From VBAS01 sp035318985 (GTDB lineage: Bacteria > Bacteroidota > Bacteroidia > Chitinophagales > Chitinophagaceae): a stretch of DNA of 64,000 nt. The stretch covers positions 58,015-122,014 of the forward strand of contig DATHDP010000091.1 in assembly GCA_035318985.1 (NCBI GenBank), given 5' to 3'. The notes under the pieces are model-generated. The model had not been told where the DNA came from. It saw only the letters and a list, made by a program, of their open reading frames with translations, and did no database searches. Of the stretch, positions 63,365 to 64,000 are shown in pieces. How positions within the stretch are numbered: the first letter of the stretch is position 1; each line of letters starts with the position of its first letter. The position numbers were made by a program, and so were the translations under genes.

Positions 63365-64000
63365 TTATTCGATCGGAATTTTCTTTGCATTATGCTTAAG
63401 CCATGTATCAAAATCCTGTAATGCAGGATCTAACTGTCTTGAATAAGGTACGTGCCGTGTAGACACACACACTTCTTCAAAATCATGATAGAACTGGAAC
63501 ATGTTTCCTAATTCATCTGCTCCGGGAAAACCAAAACTTCTGTACAGATCCGGAGATACGCTATTATATCTTACTTCTTCACCTAAAGCCTTTGTTAATG
63601 ATGCGGCCATCTGGTTGCAAGTTGGCTCATCACCTGCTATTCCAATCCTTTTTCCAATAAGCTCAGTTCCTTTTTTAAAAATACCATAAGCACATTTGCC
63701 TATATCACCAGATCCAATGCCTGAAAGTTTTTTATCCCCCATCGGAAATGTAATGGCTAATACGCCATCTTCACCTCGCTTAGGTCCTGCCCCGAAATAG
63801 ATCAAATTTTCCCAATAGAAAGAAGCAAGTAAAAAAGTAGTAGGCACACCAGCATCAATAAAATATTGATCTGCTTCTCCCTTCGCATCAAAATGCGGTA
63901 CTTTATATTTCCCTTGCAAGTTTGGCATACGATTATCAGTAAGTGGAATATAATGACGGGTATCTTCTAATGTTGACCATATTACATGTTTCAACCCGGC
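63365..64000 (-). CDS. NmrA-type NAD(P)-binding protein, 5' partial
   Basis: The frame is open to the right edge (Ala-Gly-Leu precede KHVIWS), so the N-terminal part with the NAD(P) loop is outside. About 211 residues are visible: HVIWSTLEDTRHYIPLTDNRMP, YKVPHFDAKGEADQYF, DIGKCAYGIFKKGTELIGKRIGIAGDEPTCNQMAASL and a C-terminal FDTWLKHNAKKIPIE. This matches NmrA-like atypical short-chain reductases, which sense redox state or act as quinone or NADPH-dependent enzymes; the specific role is unknown. Confidence 0.85.
   Translation of the reverse strand, partial: AGLKHVIWSTLEDTRHYIPLTDNRMPNLQGKYKVPHFDAKGEADQYFIDAGVPTTFLLASFYWENLIYFGAGPKRGEDGVLAITFPMGDKKLSGIGSGDIGKCAYGIFKKGTELIGKRIGIAGDEPTCNQMAASLTKALGEEVRYNSVSPDLYRSFGFPGADELGNMFQFYHDFEEVCVSTRHVPYSRQLDPALQDFDTWLKHNAKKIPIE

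Overview
The window looks like a chromosomal segment of a Bacteroidota bacterium, most likely family Chitinophagaceae (inference from gene content and the AT-rich, RBS-poor style). The evidence is SusC/SusD pairs, DUF4843 and PKD-like lipoproteins, a type IX secretion C-terminal domain, several TlpA/DUF4369 thioredoxins, DUF2911, ThuA and DUF5009 proteins, and TAnnTTTG-type promoter elements. I found no phage, insertion sequence, plasmid or CRISPR array.

Layout. 1-10.7 kb (+): a nutrient-uptake locus with two SusC/SusD pairs in tandem (the first SusC is cut by the window edge), a DUF4843 lipoprotein and a PKD-like lipoprotein, closed by a terminator. 10.9-19.2 kb (+): two tandem large secreted zinc metalloproteases, the first with a ruined zinc site, and two secreted TlpA-like thioredoxins. 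Together these suggest an outer-membrane protein/peptide scavenging system in which every component is doubled. 19.3-24.9 kb: tRNA-Val(GAC), tRNA-Val(UAC), an N-degron pair (clpS, aat), an esterase and valS. 24.9-31 kb: a large surface protein with HEXXH, TolB-like and beta-barrel parts, a small secreted protein, a DUF2911-TPR protein and a third TlpA protein. 31-39.3 kb (-): a complete trp operon, trpE-trpG-trpD-trpC-trpF-trpF-DUF3667-trpB-trpA, preceded by a full trp attenuator: an 18-residue leader peptide with three consecutive Trp codons, an antiterminator arm and an intrinsic terminator. 39.3-54.8 kb: mixed metabolic and secreted enzymes (DUF5009, amidohydrolase, PQQ-type sugar dehydrogenase with cytochrome c, GH16 glucanase, S9 peptidase, sortilin-like repeat protein, HutI, a MurC-like ligase, GNAT acetyltransferases). 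54.9-64 kb: a small CBM48 protein, a cyclase-TolB-TPR sensor, a T9SS cargo protein, ThuA, an alcohol dehydrogenase, a cupin, DinB, and an NmrA-type protein cut by the right edge.

Two repeat classes run through the window and are not explained by ordinary gene annotation. (1) Degenerate tandem arrays with an exact 7-base period (occasionally 8 or 14), whose unit sequence differs at each locus. They sit inside the reading frames of housekeeping genes (three in valS, one each in trpG, trpE, hutI and the Mur ligase) and fill spacers between genes, where they often fold back on themselves. (2) A dispersed element of about 30-60 bp with core GTTGCGTCGCACTCTTGTAC, present in four spacers, with a shortened copy inside one coding sequence.

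All functional calls rest on motif and family recognition by eye; no database search was run.
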